Assembly (NCBI GenBank): GCA_029555025.1
Contig: JAKPTZ010000038.1
Location: 62,001-126,000 of the forward strand
From: Deltaproteobacteria bacterium
Lineage (GTDB): Bacteria; Myxococcota_A; UBA9042; DTJE01
Direction of reading: 5' to 3'
Length of the DNA stretch: 64,000 bases
Both the position numbers and the translations under genes were made by a program. Positions within the stretch are counted from its first letter, which is position 1; the number at the start of each line of letters is the position of its first letter. Under the pieces are notes generated by a model, which was not told the origin of the DNA, made no database searches, and saw only the letters and a list, made by a program, of their open reading frames with translations. Positions 25,928 to 35,153 of the stretch are shown in pieces.

Positions 25928-27058
25928 TCAGGCTCCGGAAGGGTTGCATCTGGACATCGCCAGCCGTGCCCGCTCGTCCTCGTAGAAGCGCCTGATGAAC
26001 TCACGGTTGCCTTCCGTCCACAATTCACCGGCAACCCTGTCGGCGGCCCGCATTATGGCCCTTTCCATCCGGCACAGCTCCGGAGGCGGTGTCGATGTGA
26101 TGCGCCCGGTCATGTTGAACTTGATGCAGCTTCCCCAGAAAGAGCAGCGGTGCGCATCGGCACACCCGGCACAGCAATCTGGCGTCGAATGGTGACAGGC
26201 AAGGAATTCCCTTTGCAAAAGCGGGTCGATCCCGGAAAAGACGTCACCGATGAACGGTCCCGATCCGTCATCAGGCCCGACCATCCTGTCGCACGGGTAT
26301 ATGCGCCCGGAAGGTCCGACGGTCCATTCAGGCCCGCCGCATCCGCACCGCGGCAGGCTGACCTGTGGATGGATTATGTTTCGCGCGATCTTTGAATCGA
26401 TCAGGGGCACGGAAACCGGATTTCCGGCCCTGTACAGGTCGGCCCATGCGTCCGCCAGGCCCTGAATCCCCCGGGCAAAGCGCCTGAGCGCGTTTTCATC
26501 CCAGCAGGCCCCGTAATCGATGGCCGGATGGTGCCGAAGAACCCCGAGCGATGCGGAAAAACGAAGCGCGGCGCCGGCATGCCGGATATTGTCCGGCCCG
26601 GAAACCGATATCACGGATATGTCCGGCTTCAAGGTCAACGCGTGTTTAAGGTTGGCAACGACAATGGAGTGGGATCCCCGTCCGGACGTAAAGACCCTGT
26701 GGGCGTCGTGCACATGTTCCGGGCCGTCCAGGCTGACTGCCAGCCTGAACCTGTTCTTCAGGATGAAATCCAGCCGGGGGCCGTCCAGGAGGGTACCGTT
26801 CGTCGTCATTATCAGGCGCATCCTCCGTCGTCCGGCCGAGGCCAGCTTCCGTGCATGCGCAACGCCATCTGAAAGAAGATCCGGGCTCAGCAGGGGTTCC
26901 CCGCCGAAGAAGCCGATGTTGACGATATCGACTGGTTGAGCGAAAGCCATTTGAAGCGCGCGATCCATCACCTCTGTGGACATAGGGTTGACCGAATGCG
27001 AATGGTTGTAACAATACGTGCACCGAAGGTTGCATGCGTGGTTAAGAAAAAGTTCCAT
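25928..27058 (-). CDS. Radical SAM protein with C-terminal Cys-rich domain
   Basis: The protein has 376 residues from the ATG at 27058; an ATG at 27094 is also possible and neither has a strong binding site. The radical SAM motif is C9-x3-C13-x2-C16 (CNLRCTYC), with GFFGGEPLL downstream. The C-terminal third has CGCGG, IYPCDR, PDCCAGC and CSFWGSC, a SPASM-like arrangement able to hold auxiliary [4Fe-4S] clusters. The closest known relatives are sulfatase- and peptide-maturating enzymes. There is no sulfatase and no obvious small precursor peptide next to it, so it is an orphan maturase candidate. The upstream gene is murI, 57 bases away. Confidence 0.8.
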   Translation of the reverse strand: MELFLNHACNLRCTYCYNHSHSVNPMSTEVMDRALQMAFAQPVDIVNIGFFGGEPLLSPDLLSDGVAHARKLASAGRRRMRLIMTTNGTLLDGPRLDFILKNRFRLAVSLDGPEHVHDAHRVFTSGRGSHSIVVANLKHALTLKPDISVISVSGPDNIRHAGAALRFSASLGVLRHHPAIDYGACWDENALRRFARGIQGLADAWADLYRAGNPVSVPLIDSKIARNIIHPQVSLPRCGCGGPEWTVGPSGRIYPCDRMVGPDDGSGPFIGDVFSGIDPLLQREFLACHHSTPDCCAGCADAHRCSFWGSCIKFNMTGRITSTPPPELCRMERAIMRAADRVAGELWTEGNREFIRRFYEDERARLAMSRCNPSGA

Positions 27059-27115
27059 CGCGCGGTTCCGCCCGGATCTGGATGACGGGATCATGCAGGA
27101 AACGCGGTGTCCGGT

Positions 27116-27994
27116 TCAAGTGTCCAGTCTTGGAAGATGAACCCGCCGCGACATGATCGGGGTCGAAAGAAACATCGAGGCAAGTTCGTCGAACCTGGTT
27201 GTATCGTCGGTCGTAAGGTATTCGCGTGTCCCGTTTCCGGTCAGCCTGCCGGCGTGTTCCGGATGCCTGTCCAGCCAGTCCATAAGCCTGGCCGAAACGA
27301 TTCCGCCCTGGGTAAGGATTTCGATGTCGGGCGGAACCACTTCCCTGATGCGTGGCAGAAGAAGCGGATAGTGCGTGCAGGCAAGCAGTATCCTGCCGGG
27401 AATCTGCGGGCCGCGCAGGACCGGCTCAAGGTATTTCCTGACGAAGTATTCGCAGCCCGGACCCTCGAGTTCCCCGTTTTCAACCAGGGGCACCCACATC
27501 GGGCATGCCTGCTGGATGACTTTCAGGCCGGGGGCCAGCTTTTCCAGTTCGATGACGAAAGAGCGTGACGAGACGGTTCCGGGAGTGGCAAGAATGGCAA
27601 CCGTTCCCGTCGCGTTTCCGGGCCTTGTGATTCCGGGAATCGCACCAGGGGGAAGGTCGGCCAGCACTTCGGCGGACGGTCTTACCATCCCGAGCACCCG
27701 CCGGTCGGGCCACCTGGACGGCAGATACTGCTGCTGGATGGTTCGCAGTGCCTTGGCCGACGCCGTGTTGCACGCCACCACAACGACAGGGCACCCCTGC
27801 CTGAAGAGGAAGTCGATGGCCTCGGTGGTGAATTCGACAACCGCCTGATAGCTGCGGGTCCCGTATGGATACCGGGCGTTGTCGCCCAGATACAGGAAAT
27901 CGTGATCCGGCAAGGCGTGTACAAGCTCGGAAAGGACGGTCAGGCCGCCGAAACCGGAATCGAACACGCCGAGCCTGCCGGACTGCAAATCCAT
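27116..27994 (-). CDS. murI: Glutamate racemase
   Basis: The protein has 292 residues. It interconverts L- and D-glutamate for peptidoglycan synthesis in the cytoplasm. The two catalytic cysteines are in VACNTASA and LACTHYPLL, and the N-terminal motif GVFDSGFGGLTV with GDNARYPYG is diagnostic. It is slightly longer than the usual 260-280 residues because of a segment around residue 120 (IPGITRPGNATG) and a C-terminal tail. It lies between the radical SAM gene and the OPA transporter gene, all on the minus strand. Confidence 0.93.
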   Translation of the reverse strand: MDLQSGRLGVFDSGFGGLTVLSELVHALPDHDFLYLGDNARYPYGTRSYQAVVEFTTEAIDFLFRQGCPVVVVACNTASAKALRTIQQQYLPSRWPDRRVLGMVRPSAEVLADLPPGAIPGITRPGNATGTVAILATPGTVSSRSFVIELEKLAPGLKVIQQACPMWVPLVENGELEGPGCEYFVRKYLEPVLRGPQIPGRILLACTHYPLLLPRIREVVPPDIEILTQGGIVSARLMDWLDRHPEHAGRLTGNGTREYLTTDDTTRFDELASMFLSTPIMSRRVHLPRLDT

Positions 27995-28009
27995 CTGGCG
28001 CCCCCGTCG

Positions 28010-29494
28010 TCAAGCCCCGCGCGCACGCTTTTCGGCGTTCCACACGAACAGGGCCGCAATCACCGACAGGCCGGACGCGATCGTCCAGAACAGCAGCACG
28101 TCGGTGAAGTCGTAAATGGTTTCGGTCGTTTTCACTTCGAAAAACTTGCCGAACGCCGCCGGATTGAATTGCGAAGCCACGTCGATTCCGACGCTGCCGC
28201 ACGCGTCGGCAAAGGCGTTCGGGCACACTGTCACGGTCTTTTCGCTGACCGTCTTGCCCATGTCGATAAGCCAGCCGCTCGCGGCACCCTGGATGCCGGC
28301 GCCGATGTACGAGAACATGCCCACAACGCCGGCGGCGGCCCCGGCAGCGCGAGGCGGAACGATATCGACCGCCATCAGCCCGCCAAGGAACGAGACCAGG
28401 ACGCCCAGCGCGACGCCGATTCCGCCCATCAAGGCGTAGTCCAGGAAACGGTTGCCTTCCGGAAGCATCAGGAAGGCGGCCAGGCACGCGGTTTCAAGCA
28501 GGCCGAAGATCAGGCACGGGACATTCCTGTTTGCCTTGAAGAAGACGTCGGAGATCAATCCTGAAAGAGCCTCGCCGATCATGCTGGCAGTGAAGAACAC
28601 ACCCATCATCAGGCCGGTCTCGGCCAGGGAATATCCGCGGGTCTTGTGAAGGAAGACGATGGCCCATCCGTACATGCCGTATCGGGTGATGTACATCAGC
28701 GCGGAAGACAGGCCGAGCGTCCAGACCGCCGGGTTTTTCAGAACCTCGATTTGCAGTCTCTTGACCGAATCGGACTTCTTGGCGATCGGTGACGGGTCGT
28801 TCCTGAATTCCGACACCGACGGAAGTCCGTATGTCTGGGGACGATCCTTCATCGTCAGAAGAAGTATGGCGCCGGAGATGCCGCACACGATGCCGGTGCC
28901 CCAGAATCCCCACCGCCAGCCAAGGGCCTCGACCACGACGGCGGTAATGATCACGTTCAGCGCGCCGCCGATGTCGTGGCTGGTGCACCAGATGCCGTAC
29001 CAGGTTCCGCGTTCGCGGGGGGAATACCAGTTTGCCAGCGAAACGATGCTGGATGGCGCCCCGATCGACTGGAACCATCCGTTAAGGCCCCACAGGGCCA
29101 CGAACATGATGAACATGCTGGTCGAACCAAGGATCAGGTTGATGATGGCAACCGCGAGCAGGCCGAAGGACATGAACTTCCTGACGTTGGCCCTGTCGGC
29201 AATGAAGCCGTTCGAGAACTTGCCCACCGCGTAGGCGAAGAGGAGTGCCGAGTCAACGATGCCCATCTGGGTGGCCGACAGTACCTTTTCGTCAAGCATC
29301 GCCGGCTTCACGACCGAAAAGTTCAGCCTGCCGACGTAATAGATTCCGTAACCGATCGTGATCGACAGAAAGACGCTCAGCCTGCGCCATTCGAACATGC
29401 GCTTGATGACCTTGTCGTCCGCCTGGATTCGAGGCAGATCCGGATCGGTGGAAAAATAGCGAAGGATTCGTGACAGCAACCCGTTCTGTTTCAT
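28010..29494 (-). CDS. OPA-family organophosphate:phosphate antiporter
   Basis: The protein has 494 residues and 12 predicted membrane segments. IGYGIYYVGRLNFSVVKPAM near residue 45 and NGWFQSIGAPSSIVSLANWY near 135 are signatures of the OPA branch of the major facilitator superfamily (GlpT, UhpT, UhpC). Members exchange sugar phosphates or glycerol-3-phosphate for phosphate across the inner membrane. A periplasmic loop near the C-terminus contains two cysteines. The start codon overlaps the prmA stop by four bases (ATGA), so they are co-transcribed. Which phosphate ester it carries, or whether it is a UhpC-like sensor, cannot be told. Confidence 0.85.
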   Translation of the reverse strand: MKQNGLLSRILRYFSTDPDLPRIQADDKVIKRMFEWRRLSVFLSITIGYGIYYVGRLNFSVVKPAMLDEKVLSATQMGIVDSALLFAYAVGKFSNGFIADRANVRKFMSFGLLAVAIINLILGSTSMFIMFVALWGLNGWFQSIGAPSSIVSLANWYSPRERGTWYGIWCTSHDIGGALNVIITAVVVEALGWRWGFWGTGIVCGISGAILLLTMKDRPQTYGLPSVSEFRNDPSPIAKKSDSVKRLQIEVLKNPAVWTLGLSSALMYITRYGMYGWAIVFLHKTRGYSLAETGLMMGVFFTASMIGEALSGLISDVFFKANRNVPCLIFGLLETACLAAFLMLPEGNRFLDYALMGGIGVALGVLVSFLGGLMAVDIVPPRAAGAAAGVVGMFSYIGAGIQGAASGWLIDMGKTVSEKTVTVCPNAFADACGSVGIDVASQFNPAAFGKFFEVKTTETIYDFTDVLLFWTIASGLSVIAALFVWNAEKRARGA

Positions 29495-30531
29495 TGTCTG
29501 GCGTTACCTCTGCGCGGGGCGCAATCGGATTCCCGCGGCCCGTCCATGCGAAAAGTCAGGGTTGACCAGGACTCATCATGTCGCTTCGATACGACCGTGA
29601 AGCCGAGATCAAGAAATGTCCCGGTCACCTCGTCCTCGTATTCCCGCAGTATCCCCGAGGCGATCAGACAGCCGCCCGGCATGACGGTTGCCGCAATCCT
29701 CGGGGCCAGGAAAACCAGCGTCTGCGCCAGGATGTTGGCGAAGACGAGCTGGAACATGCCTTCCTGCCCGGTAAGGGGCCGGTCGGTCCCGACATATCTG
29801 TCCGCGACGCAGTTTGCGTCCGCGTTTCGAATCGATTCCCTTGCGGCATCCGGATCCACGTCGATGCCGAAGGCGTCCCTGGCGCCAAGCTTCAGCGCCG
29901 CGATGGCAAGGATTCCTGAACCGGTTCCGACATCGAGAACGGACACGCCTGACCGGTCGGCCACCGTGTCGAACCAGTCCTCGGCCGCCTCGATACAGCT
30001 TGCCGTCGTGAAATGGGTTCCAGTCCCGAAAGCCATCCCGGGATCAAGGAATATCACTTTGCGATCCGTGGCAGGGGGCTTTTCCCAGGATGGACAGACC
30101 AGGAATCCGCGGCCGATTTCAACCGGCTTCCAGTGCGACTTCCATTCCGCGTTCCAGTCGATGGACTCAATTTCGCGAACCTGGCGTTGCGCGTCGCGAA
30201 GCGCTGGCCACTGTCCCTCAAGCTGCTTCAGCATCGATTCCAGAGCGGCCGCCGCCGACTCGGTGGAAACCGGTGGTGGAAGCCAGGCGCGCAGCAGGAC
30301 CGATTCCGTCATGTTGGGTGGGGCCTCGCCGGCCCATTCGCGGGGGTCCCCGCTGGTTACCGGGCCAGTGCCTTCGGCCGGGAACAGTCCCGGGTAGTCT
30401 TCCTGGACGCCGGCCGAACCCCTGTCCATGAACCAGCCTATGACCGCGTCCCGTGCCGGCTTCGGCACGGTAACTGTGACTTCCACCCAGGCAGGGTGTT
30501 TAACCGGTGCGTCGTCGGGGCCATTCATCAT
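29491..30531 (-). CDS. prmA: Ribosomal protein L11 methyltransferase
   Basis: The protein has 346 residues from the ATG at 30531 (MMNGPDD), with AAGGATTCCGG upstream; the next ATG at 30528 is equally possible. The SAM-binding motif VLDVGTGSGILAIAA, the preceding FLDPGMAFGTGTH, and the FANILAQTL segment place it in PrmA, which trimethylates ribosomal protein L11 at several amino groups. The N-terminal L11-recognition domain is present, with a longer linker than in E. coli (about 293 residues). It is the first gene of the prmA-OPA transporter pair. Confidence 0.9.
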   Translation of the reverse strand: MMNGPDDAPVKHPAWVEVTVTVPKPARDAVIGWFMDRGSAGVQEDYPGLFPAEGTGPVTSGDPREWAGEAPPNMTESVLLRAWLPPPVSTESAAAALESMLKQLEGQWPALRDAQRQVREIESIDWNAEWKSHWKPVEIGRGFLVCPSWEKPPATDRKVIFLDPGMAFGTGTHFTTASCIEAAEDWFDTVADRSGVSVLDVGTGSGILAIAALKLGARDAFGIDVDPDAARESIRNADANCVADRYVGTDRPLTGQEGMFQLVFANILAQTLVFLAPRIAATVMPGGCLIASGILREYEDEVTGTFLDLGFTVVSKRHDESWSTLTFRMDGPRESDCAPRRGNARQ

Positions 30532-30577
30532 CCGGAATCCTTGTTGACGGCCTGTTCGTCGCCGTTTAACGGGCCAT

Positions 30578-30605
30578 ACTATACACCGGTCCGCCACTGC
30601 GTGAA
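30578..30605 (-). promoter_or_regulatory. Predicted promoter for prmA
   Basis: On the minus strand TTCACG (30605-30600) and TATAGT (30583-30578) are separated by 16 bases, about 47 bases upstream of the prmA start, in the divergent gap shared with tex. Confidence 0.5.
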
Positions 30606-30627
30606 ATGGCGCCGGCACTTTCCCGGA

Positions 30628-30657
30628 TTTCCACTTCAGTCCCGTCCCGCTTATGAT
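30628..30657 (+). promoter_or_regulatory. Candidate promoter for tex
   Basis: TTTCCA (30628-30633) and TATGAT (30652-30657) are separated by 18 bases, about 37 bases before the tex start. It is divergent from and close to the prmA promoter; the -35 match is weak. Confidence 0.35.
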
Positions 30658-30693
30658 CGGCGCTCCATTTCGGAAGCACGGGAGTTGGCGCCG

Positions 30694-32871
30694 ATGGGTG
30701 TTTCGGAACAGATGAATGACTTCTGCGCCAGGATTTCCTCGGTTACCGGGCTGGCGCGCCCTGGCGTGATGGCGGTGCTGGAACTTGGGGAGTCCGGCGC
30801 CACCGTTCCGTTCATAGCCAGGTACCGCAAGGAAGCAAGCGGCGGCATGGACGAGGTTCAGGTCAGGCTGGTTCTGAAGCTCGGCCAGGAACTGCAGGAA
30901 CTGGAAAAGCGCCGGTCGGCCATTCTGGAATCCCTTCAGGAAAGGGAACTCCTAACCGACGCGCTCCGCCAGGCGGTGATGGCGGCCGATTCCCGCGCCA
31001 GGCTGGAGGATGTCTATCTGCCGTTCAAGCCGAAACGCAGGACCAGGGCATCCATTGCCGTCGAACGCGGCCTTGCCCGCCTTGCTGAAATGATTTCGCG
31101 GCAGGGGCGTGACGGCAATCCGGACGTTGAGGCCCAGGCCTTTGTCAATCTGGAAAAGGGCGTCGAAGACGGACAGGCCGCCCTTGCCGGCGCCCGCGAC
31201 ATCGTTGCCGAGTCCGTTTCCGACAACGCGGCGGTTCGGGCGATGGTCCGCCGCATGATGCTTGATTCCGGAACGGTCGATTCCCAGGCGCCAAAGCGTG
31301 TCAGGGAATCCGGCGAACCGACTCCGTACGAGCAGTATTACAGTTTCAGCCAGTCGGTCAGAGCCATTCCATCGCACCGCTTCCTGGCAATTCGACGCGG
31401 GGCGCGCGAAGAGATTCTTTCGATGTCCATCGGCATCGACGCATCCGGAATACTTGAACAGATACACTCGATTTGCGGCCTGAAATCGTCAAGCCCGTGG
31501 GCCGGGCAGCTAAGGCTCGCGTGCATGGACGCATGGAAGCGGCTGCTGTTTCCGGCCATGGAAAACGAGGTACTGTCAACGCTTGCGGAACATTGTGAAC
31601 GCGAGGCATCCGAGGTATTCGCGGCAAACCTGCGGGACCTTCTGCTTGCCGCGCCTTATGGCCCAAGGGCCGTAATCGGCCTGGACCCCGGAATACGAAC
31701 CGGGTGCAAGCTGGCCGCCGTGAACGCGGACGGTACTTACGTGTCAAGCGCCGTCATATTCCCGGATCGCAATCCCGCCGAGGCCGCATCGGTGATCGTG
31801 GCCATGGCCCGAAAGATCCGCGCGACCGCCGTTGCAGTCGGCAACGGGACGTACGGCCGCGAGGCGCTTGCGTTTGTCCGCCAGGCCCTTTCCGACGCCG
31901 GGTTGCAGGACGTGGTGGCGGTAGCGGTCAGCGAGGCTGGTGCCAGCGTTTATTCGGCGTCCGACATCGCCAGGGCCGAGTTCCCCGATCTGGACCTGAC
32001 CGTGCGCGGCGCGATTTCGATTGCGCGTCGCCTGCAGGATCCGCTGGCGGAACTGGTCAAGGTCGAGCCGCGTTCGCTTGGCGTCGGGCAGTACCAGCAC
32101 GACATTTCGCCGGCCCTTCTGGATCAGAGGCTTGACGAGGTCGTCGAGGATTGCGTCAACAGCGTCGGCGTGGATCTGAACACCGCAAGCGCGCCTCTGC
32201 TGTCCCGGGTAGCGGGCATCGGTCCGTCACTTGCCACGTCGATTGTGGCGTTCAGGCAGGCCCAGGGGCAGTTCACCGATCGCCGACAACTCCTGAAGGT
32301 TCCCCGGCTGGGTCCGAAGGCTTTCGAGCAGTGCGCGGGGTTCCTGAGAATACGTGGCGGGCGAAATCCTCTGGACGCATCGGCCGTTCATCCCGAAAGG
32401 TACGACCTGGTCACGGCGATGGCCGCCGACATCGGCGTTCCGGTTGCCGGGCTGGTCGGCGATCCGGCACTGGTTGGCAGGATTGATCTGTCCAGGTACG
32501 TCCGCGGACAGCCCGGCGGGGTCGATTCCGTCGGGATGCCGACGCTTGTTGACATCGCGGCCGAGTTGAAGCGTCCCGGGCGCGATCCCAGAAGCACGTT
32601 CGAGGCCCCGGCATTTCGCGAGGACGTCCGGGAAATCAAGGATATCGTCCCGGGTATGGTTCTGGAGGGTCAGGTCACCAATGTCGCCGCCTTTGGCGCC
32701 TTCGTCGATATCGGAGTGCACCAGGACGGCCTTGTTCACATTTCGGAACTGTCGGAAAGGTATGTAAAAGATCCTCTGGAAGTGGTAAATGTCGGCAAGA
32801 AGGTCAAGGTCAGGGTTCTTGCGGTCGATCCGGTTCGCCGCAGGATATCGCTTTCGATGAAGGATACCTGA
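30694..32871 (+). CDS. tex: Tex-like RNA-binding transcription accessory protein
   Basis: The protein has 725 residues from the ATG at 30694, preceded by GGGAG; the frame is open far upstream but that part lies across prmA and its promoter. The domain order is Tex N-terminal helices (YRKEASGGMDEVQVR), a YqgF/RNase H-like domain (VIGLDPGIRTGCKLA), helix-hairpin-helix segments (LNTASAPLLSRVAGIGPSLA) and a C-terminal S1 domain (GMVLEGQVTNVAAFGAFVDIG). It binds nucleic acid and supports transcription and virulence gene expression in other bacteria. Length and order are standard for the family. Confidence 0.93.
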   Translation: MGVSEQMNDFCARISSVTGLARPGVMAVLELGESGATVPFIARYRKEASGGMDEVQVRLVLKLGQELQELEKRRSAILESLQERELLTDALRQAVMAADSRARLEDVYLPFKPKRRTRASIAVERGLARLAEMISRQGRDGNPDVEAQAFVNLEKGVEDGQAALAGARDIVAESVSDNAAVRAMVRRMMLDSGTVDSQAPKRVRESGEPTPYEQYYSFSQSVRAIPSHRFLAIRRGAREEILSMSIGIDASGILEQIHSICGLKSSSPWAGQLRLACMDAWKRLLFPAMENEVLSTLAEHCEREASEVFAANLRDLLLAAPYGPRAVIGLDPGIRTGCKLAAVNADGTYVSSAVIFPDRNPAEAASVIVAMARKIRATAVAVGNGTYGREALAFVRQALSDAGLQDVVAVAVSEAGASVYSASDIARAEFPDLDLTVRGAISIARRLQDPLAELVKVEPRSLGVGQYQHDISPALLDQRLDEVVEDCVNSVGVDLNTASAPLLSRVAGIGPSLATSIVAFRQAQGQFTDRRQLLKVPRLGPKAFEQCAGFLRIRGGRNPLDASAVHPERYDLVTAMAADIGVPVAGLVGDPALVGRIDLSRYVRGQPGGVDSVGMPTLVDIAAELKRPGRDPRSTFEAPAFREDVREIKDIVPGMVLEGQVTNVAAFGAFVDIGVHQDGLVHISELSERYVKDPLEVVNVGKKVKVRVLAVDPVRRRISLSMKDT

Positions 32872-32895
32872 CCGTGTGCTCTGCAGGAGTCCAGG

Positions 32896-33528
32896 ATGTC
32901 GGATTGGATTGATGTCTCAGTTCCCCTTTCGACCGGCATTACGGTCTGGCCGGGGGATCCCGCGGTCGAGATAGTCAGGTTTTCCAGGATGTCGGACGGC
33001 GCACCTTGCAATGTGTCCTCGATTTCGACCAGCCTGCACGCCGGGACGCATGTCGATGCCCCGCTTCATTATGTTGACCGCGGCATCGACATCGCACACC
33101 TGCCGATAGACCACCTCTGCGGACCGGCCAGGGTAATCGGCCTTCGGGACGCGGTCGAAATCAATGCCGATGTCCTGCGTCAGCACTGTCCCGAGCGTGG
33201 TGAACGCCTGCTGCTGAAGACCGCCAACAGCGCCGGCGAATGGTGGCGGCAGCCATTCCGGCCCGACTACTGCCACCTGACGCGCGATGGCGCCGATTAC
33301 CTTGCAAAATGCGGCGTCCGCACCGTCGGCATAGACTATCTTTCGATAGGGCCCGGCGGAAGGGAAGGGGATCTTGTTCACCGCGCGCTGTTGCCGGCCG
33401 GTGTCGCAATCATCGAGGGGCTTGTCCTTGGCGATGTACCGTGGGGAAGATACGAGATGCTCGGCCTTCCGTTGAGGATTGACGGTGGCGACGGATCCCC
33501 GGCAAGGATTCTTCTTCGTCCGCTGTGA
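32896..33528 (+). CDS. Cyclase-family (kynurenine formamidase-like) hydrolase
   Basis: The protein has 210 residues. It carries the metal motif HAGTHVDAP (His-x-Gly-Thr-His-x-Asp) and the family segments WPGDP near the N-terminus and GIDYLSIGP in the C-terminal half. This family includes kynurenine formamidase (KynB), which hydrolyses N-formylkynurenine in tryptophan breakdown. No kynureninase or tryptophan dioxygenase gene lies nearby, so KynB activity is not established and another cyclic amide or ester may be the substrate. It starts 24 bases after tex with AGGAGTCCAGG before the ATG, and may be co-transcribed. Confidence 0.85.
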   Translation: MSDWIDVSVPLSTGITVWPGDPAVEIVRFSRMSDGAPCNVSSISTSLHAGTHVDAPLHYVDRGIDIAHLPIDHLCGPARVIGLRDAVEINADVLRQHCPERGERLLLKTANSAGEWWRQPFRPDYCHLTRDGADYLAKCGVRTVGIDYLSIGPGGREGDLVHRALLPAGVAIIEGLVLGDVPWGRYEMLGLPLRIDGGDGSPARILLRPL

Positions 33529-33577
33529 AATCGGCCGCAATCTGCTAACATCGCGTGCGGCATTTCCGGAGAACCCG

Positions 33578-34345
33578 ATGAAGCCTGGAAGATTCCTTCA
33601 GTTCGATATTCGTCCTGTTTTCATCCCGGCGCTTGTGATGGCCTGCGGCCTGGTCGCGTGCAGTTCCAGCCTGGGCGATATTCCGGTCGATCTCCCGGCC
33701 GAGGGCGTTTCCGAACCTGTCGCGTGTTCACCGCAGGGCGATTTCCGGTTCGTGATCGGCTGTCCGCGCACCCCTTATGTAACCGGCGTGACGGCCCTTG
33801 GCGCGCACGAGGCGCTTGAGTCCGTTGCGACCGCGGCCCTTGGGTACGATTGCCTCTGGGTCGGTCGAATCGTCGGGATCGGGATTGGTCGCGATGGAAA
33901 GAGTACCGGGGCACCGCTTTCCGGCTGGACCATTTCCTGGGTCGGCGGCGAACCGGAAGACCCGGACATGCTGGTTCTGGACACGACAGCCGGCCTGTGC
34001 AGGGCTCAGAACCGTTGCTCGTGCGTATCGTCAGGCACGTGTCCGGATTTCAGTCCCCAGAACGTCGCGGCGGCCGTCATGCCTGCCCAGGATTCACCCG
34101 CGGCGATTCTTGCAGCTTTCCCCGATGATCCGGCCGGAAGCATGTACGACCTTGTTTACGATGGGAAAGGCCAGGGCTGGACGGTCACGCCCGCCGCGAC
34201 CATGCCGGAACAGGTCGATGTCGAAGCGCCTGACGCGGCGCCCGATGCCACGCCTGACGCCCCGCTTCCCGACGCCACCCCTGACGCCGCCGTGACGGAC
34301 GTCGACCCGGCCGATTCGGTCGTCCAGGATGGATTCGATATTTAG
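33578..34345 (+). CDS. Lipoprotein with Pro-Asp-rich C-terminal tail
   Basis: The protein has 255 residues from the ATG at 33578 (GGAG upstream), with a signal ending LVACSS. The globular part contains eight or so cysteines, including CSCVSSGTC, and IGCPRTPYVTGV near the start. The tail is a low-complexity string of DATPDA/APDA units ending in an acidic cluster. Unlike most lipoproteins here, the acidic segment is at the C-terminus. I do not recognise the globular domain. The function is unknown. Confidence 0.75.
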   Translation: MKPGRFLQFDIRPVFIPALVMACGLVACSSSLGDIPVDLPAEGVSEPVACSPQGDFRFVIGCPRTPYVTGVTALGAHEALESVATAALGYDCLWVGRIVGIGIGRDGKSTGAPLSGWTISWVGGEPEDPDMLVLDTTAGLCRAQNRCSCVSSGTCPDFSPQNVAAAVMPAQDSPAAILAAFPDDPAGSMYDLVYDGKGQGWTVTPAATMPEQVDVEAPDAAPDATPDAPLPDATPDAAVTDVDPADSVVQDGFDI

Positions 34346-34375
34346 TCCGATTCCGCAAAGGCCGGCGTTTTCCTT

Positions 34376-34401
34376 GTACGGGCGGATTACATCCGCCCGC
34401 C
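34376..34401 (+). repeat. Degenerate relative of the dispersed hairpin repeat
   Basis: It reads GTACGGGCGGATTACATCCGCCCGCC: the ends match the GTA..GGGCG / CGCCCGCC frame of the intact copies, with a 9-bp stem and a TAC loop. A weaker decayed half (TTTCATCCGTCCGC) follows at about 34414-34428. Confidence 0.5.
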
Positions 34402-34524
34402 GCGAACGAGTACATTTCATCCGTCCGCTGCGAATCTGTAACGCCGTAGCCCTGGCGAAGGCAAAACGGCCGGCCTTGACCTTCCGGCCCGCGCAAACGA
34501 CAATCTGGCTGCCGGAATGACCGC

Positions 34525-35121
34525 ATGCTTGCAGGTTCATGCCAGATGTCGCCCGTGACCATACTCCTGATTGCCGTCGGTCTCGCGATGGATGCGTTCG
34601 CCGTGTCCCTGGCGACCGGATGCACGATGGGCGTGCGGGTTCGTCCGGCGCACGTGGCCAGGATGGCCGGCGCTTTCGGCGGCTTCCAGGCCCTGATGCC
34701 GCTGCTCGGATGGCTTGGCGGCAAGGGCCTGGCGGGATTCCTTGCGCCGTTTGATCACTGGGTCGCGCTTGGCCTGCTTGGCTTCATCGGGGTAAGGATG
34801 GTTGTCGGCGGCATCAGGAACAACGCGTGCGAAGCCCCCACGGATCGTGACCCGACCAGGGGCCTTGTCTTGCTGGGTCTTGCCCTGGCGACCAGCCTTG
34901 ACGCCCTTGCCGTCGGTCTGACGCTGGGGGTGACAGGTACCGGGATTCTTGTGCCGTGCATCGTCATCGGCGTGGTGACCTTCGTCATGTCGGCAATCGG
35001 CCTGGTGTCGGGAAAGCGCCTGGGATGCACTTTCGGCAGCCGGATGGAAATCGTCGGCGGCCTGATCCTTGTGGCAATCGGTGTCAAGATTGCCGTGGAA
35101 CATGTCGTCAAGGCATTATAG
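34525..35121 (+). CDS. mntP: MntP-type manganese efflux pump
   Basis: The protein has 198 residues and six hydrophobic segments. It has the two inverted repeats of the family, each with the Asp motif: VGLAMDAFAVSLATG and LALATSLDALAVGL. MntP exports excess Mn2+ from the cytoplasm. Starts at 34525 and 34546 are both possible. The 180-base gap upstream holds a degenerate hairpin repeat. I could not recognise the yybP-ykoY manganese riboswitch often found before this gene. Confidence 0.9.
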   Translation: MLAGSCQMSPVTILLIAVGLAMDAFAVSLATGCTMGVRVRPAHVARMAGAFGGFQALMPLLGWLGGKGLAGFLAPFDHWVALGLLGFIGVRMVVGGIRNNACEAPTDRDPTRGLVLLGLALATSLDALAVGLTLGVTGTGILVPCIVIGVVTFVMSAIGLVSGKRLGCTFGSRMEIVGGLILVAIGVKIAVEHVVKAL

Positions 35122-35153
35122 CAACCGGCCGGGCCGGTTTCGGAGGCAGCGGG

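Noticed and set aside
30013-30693. N-terminal extension of Tex by more than 200 residues
   Set aside because: It lies across the opposite-strand prmA gene and its promoter; the true start at 30694 has a binding site and gives the normal Tex length.
34346-34524. Possible yybP-ykoY manganese riboswitch before mntP
   Set aside because: The core conserved bases of that riboswitch could not be placed; the gap is occupied by a degenerate hairpin repeat.
35123-35139. AACCGGC/GCCGGTT hairpin after mntP as a terminator
   Set aside because: No T-run follows, and the next gene begins 15 bases later with a strong binding site, so termination is unlikely.
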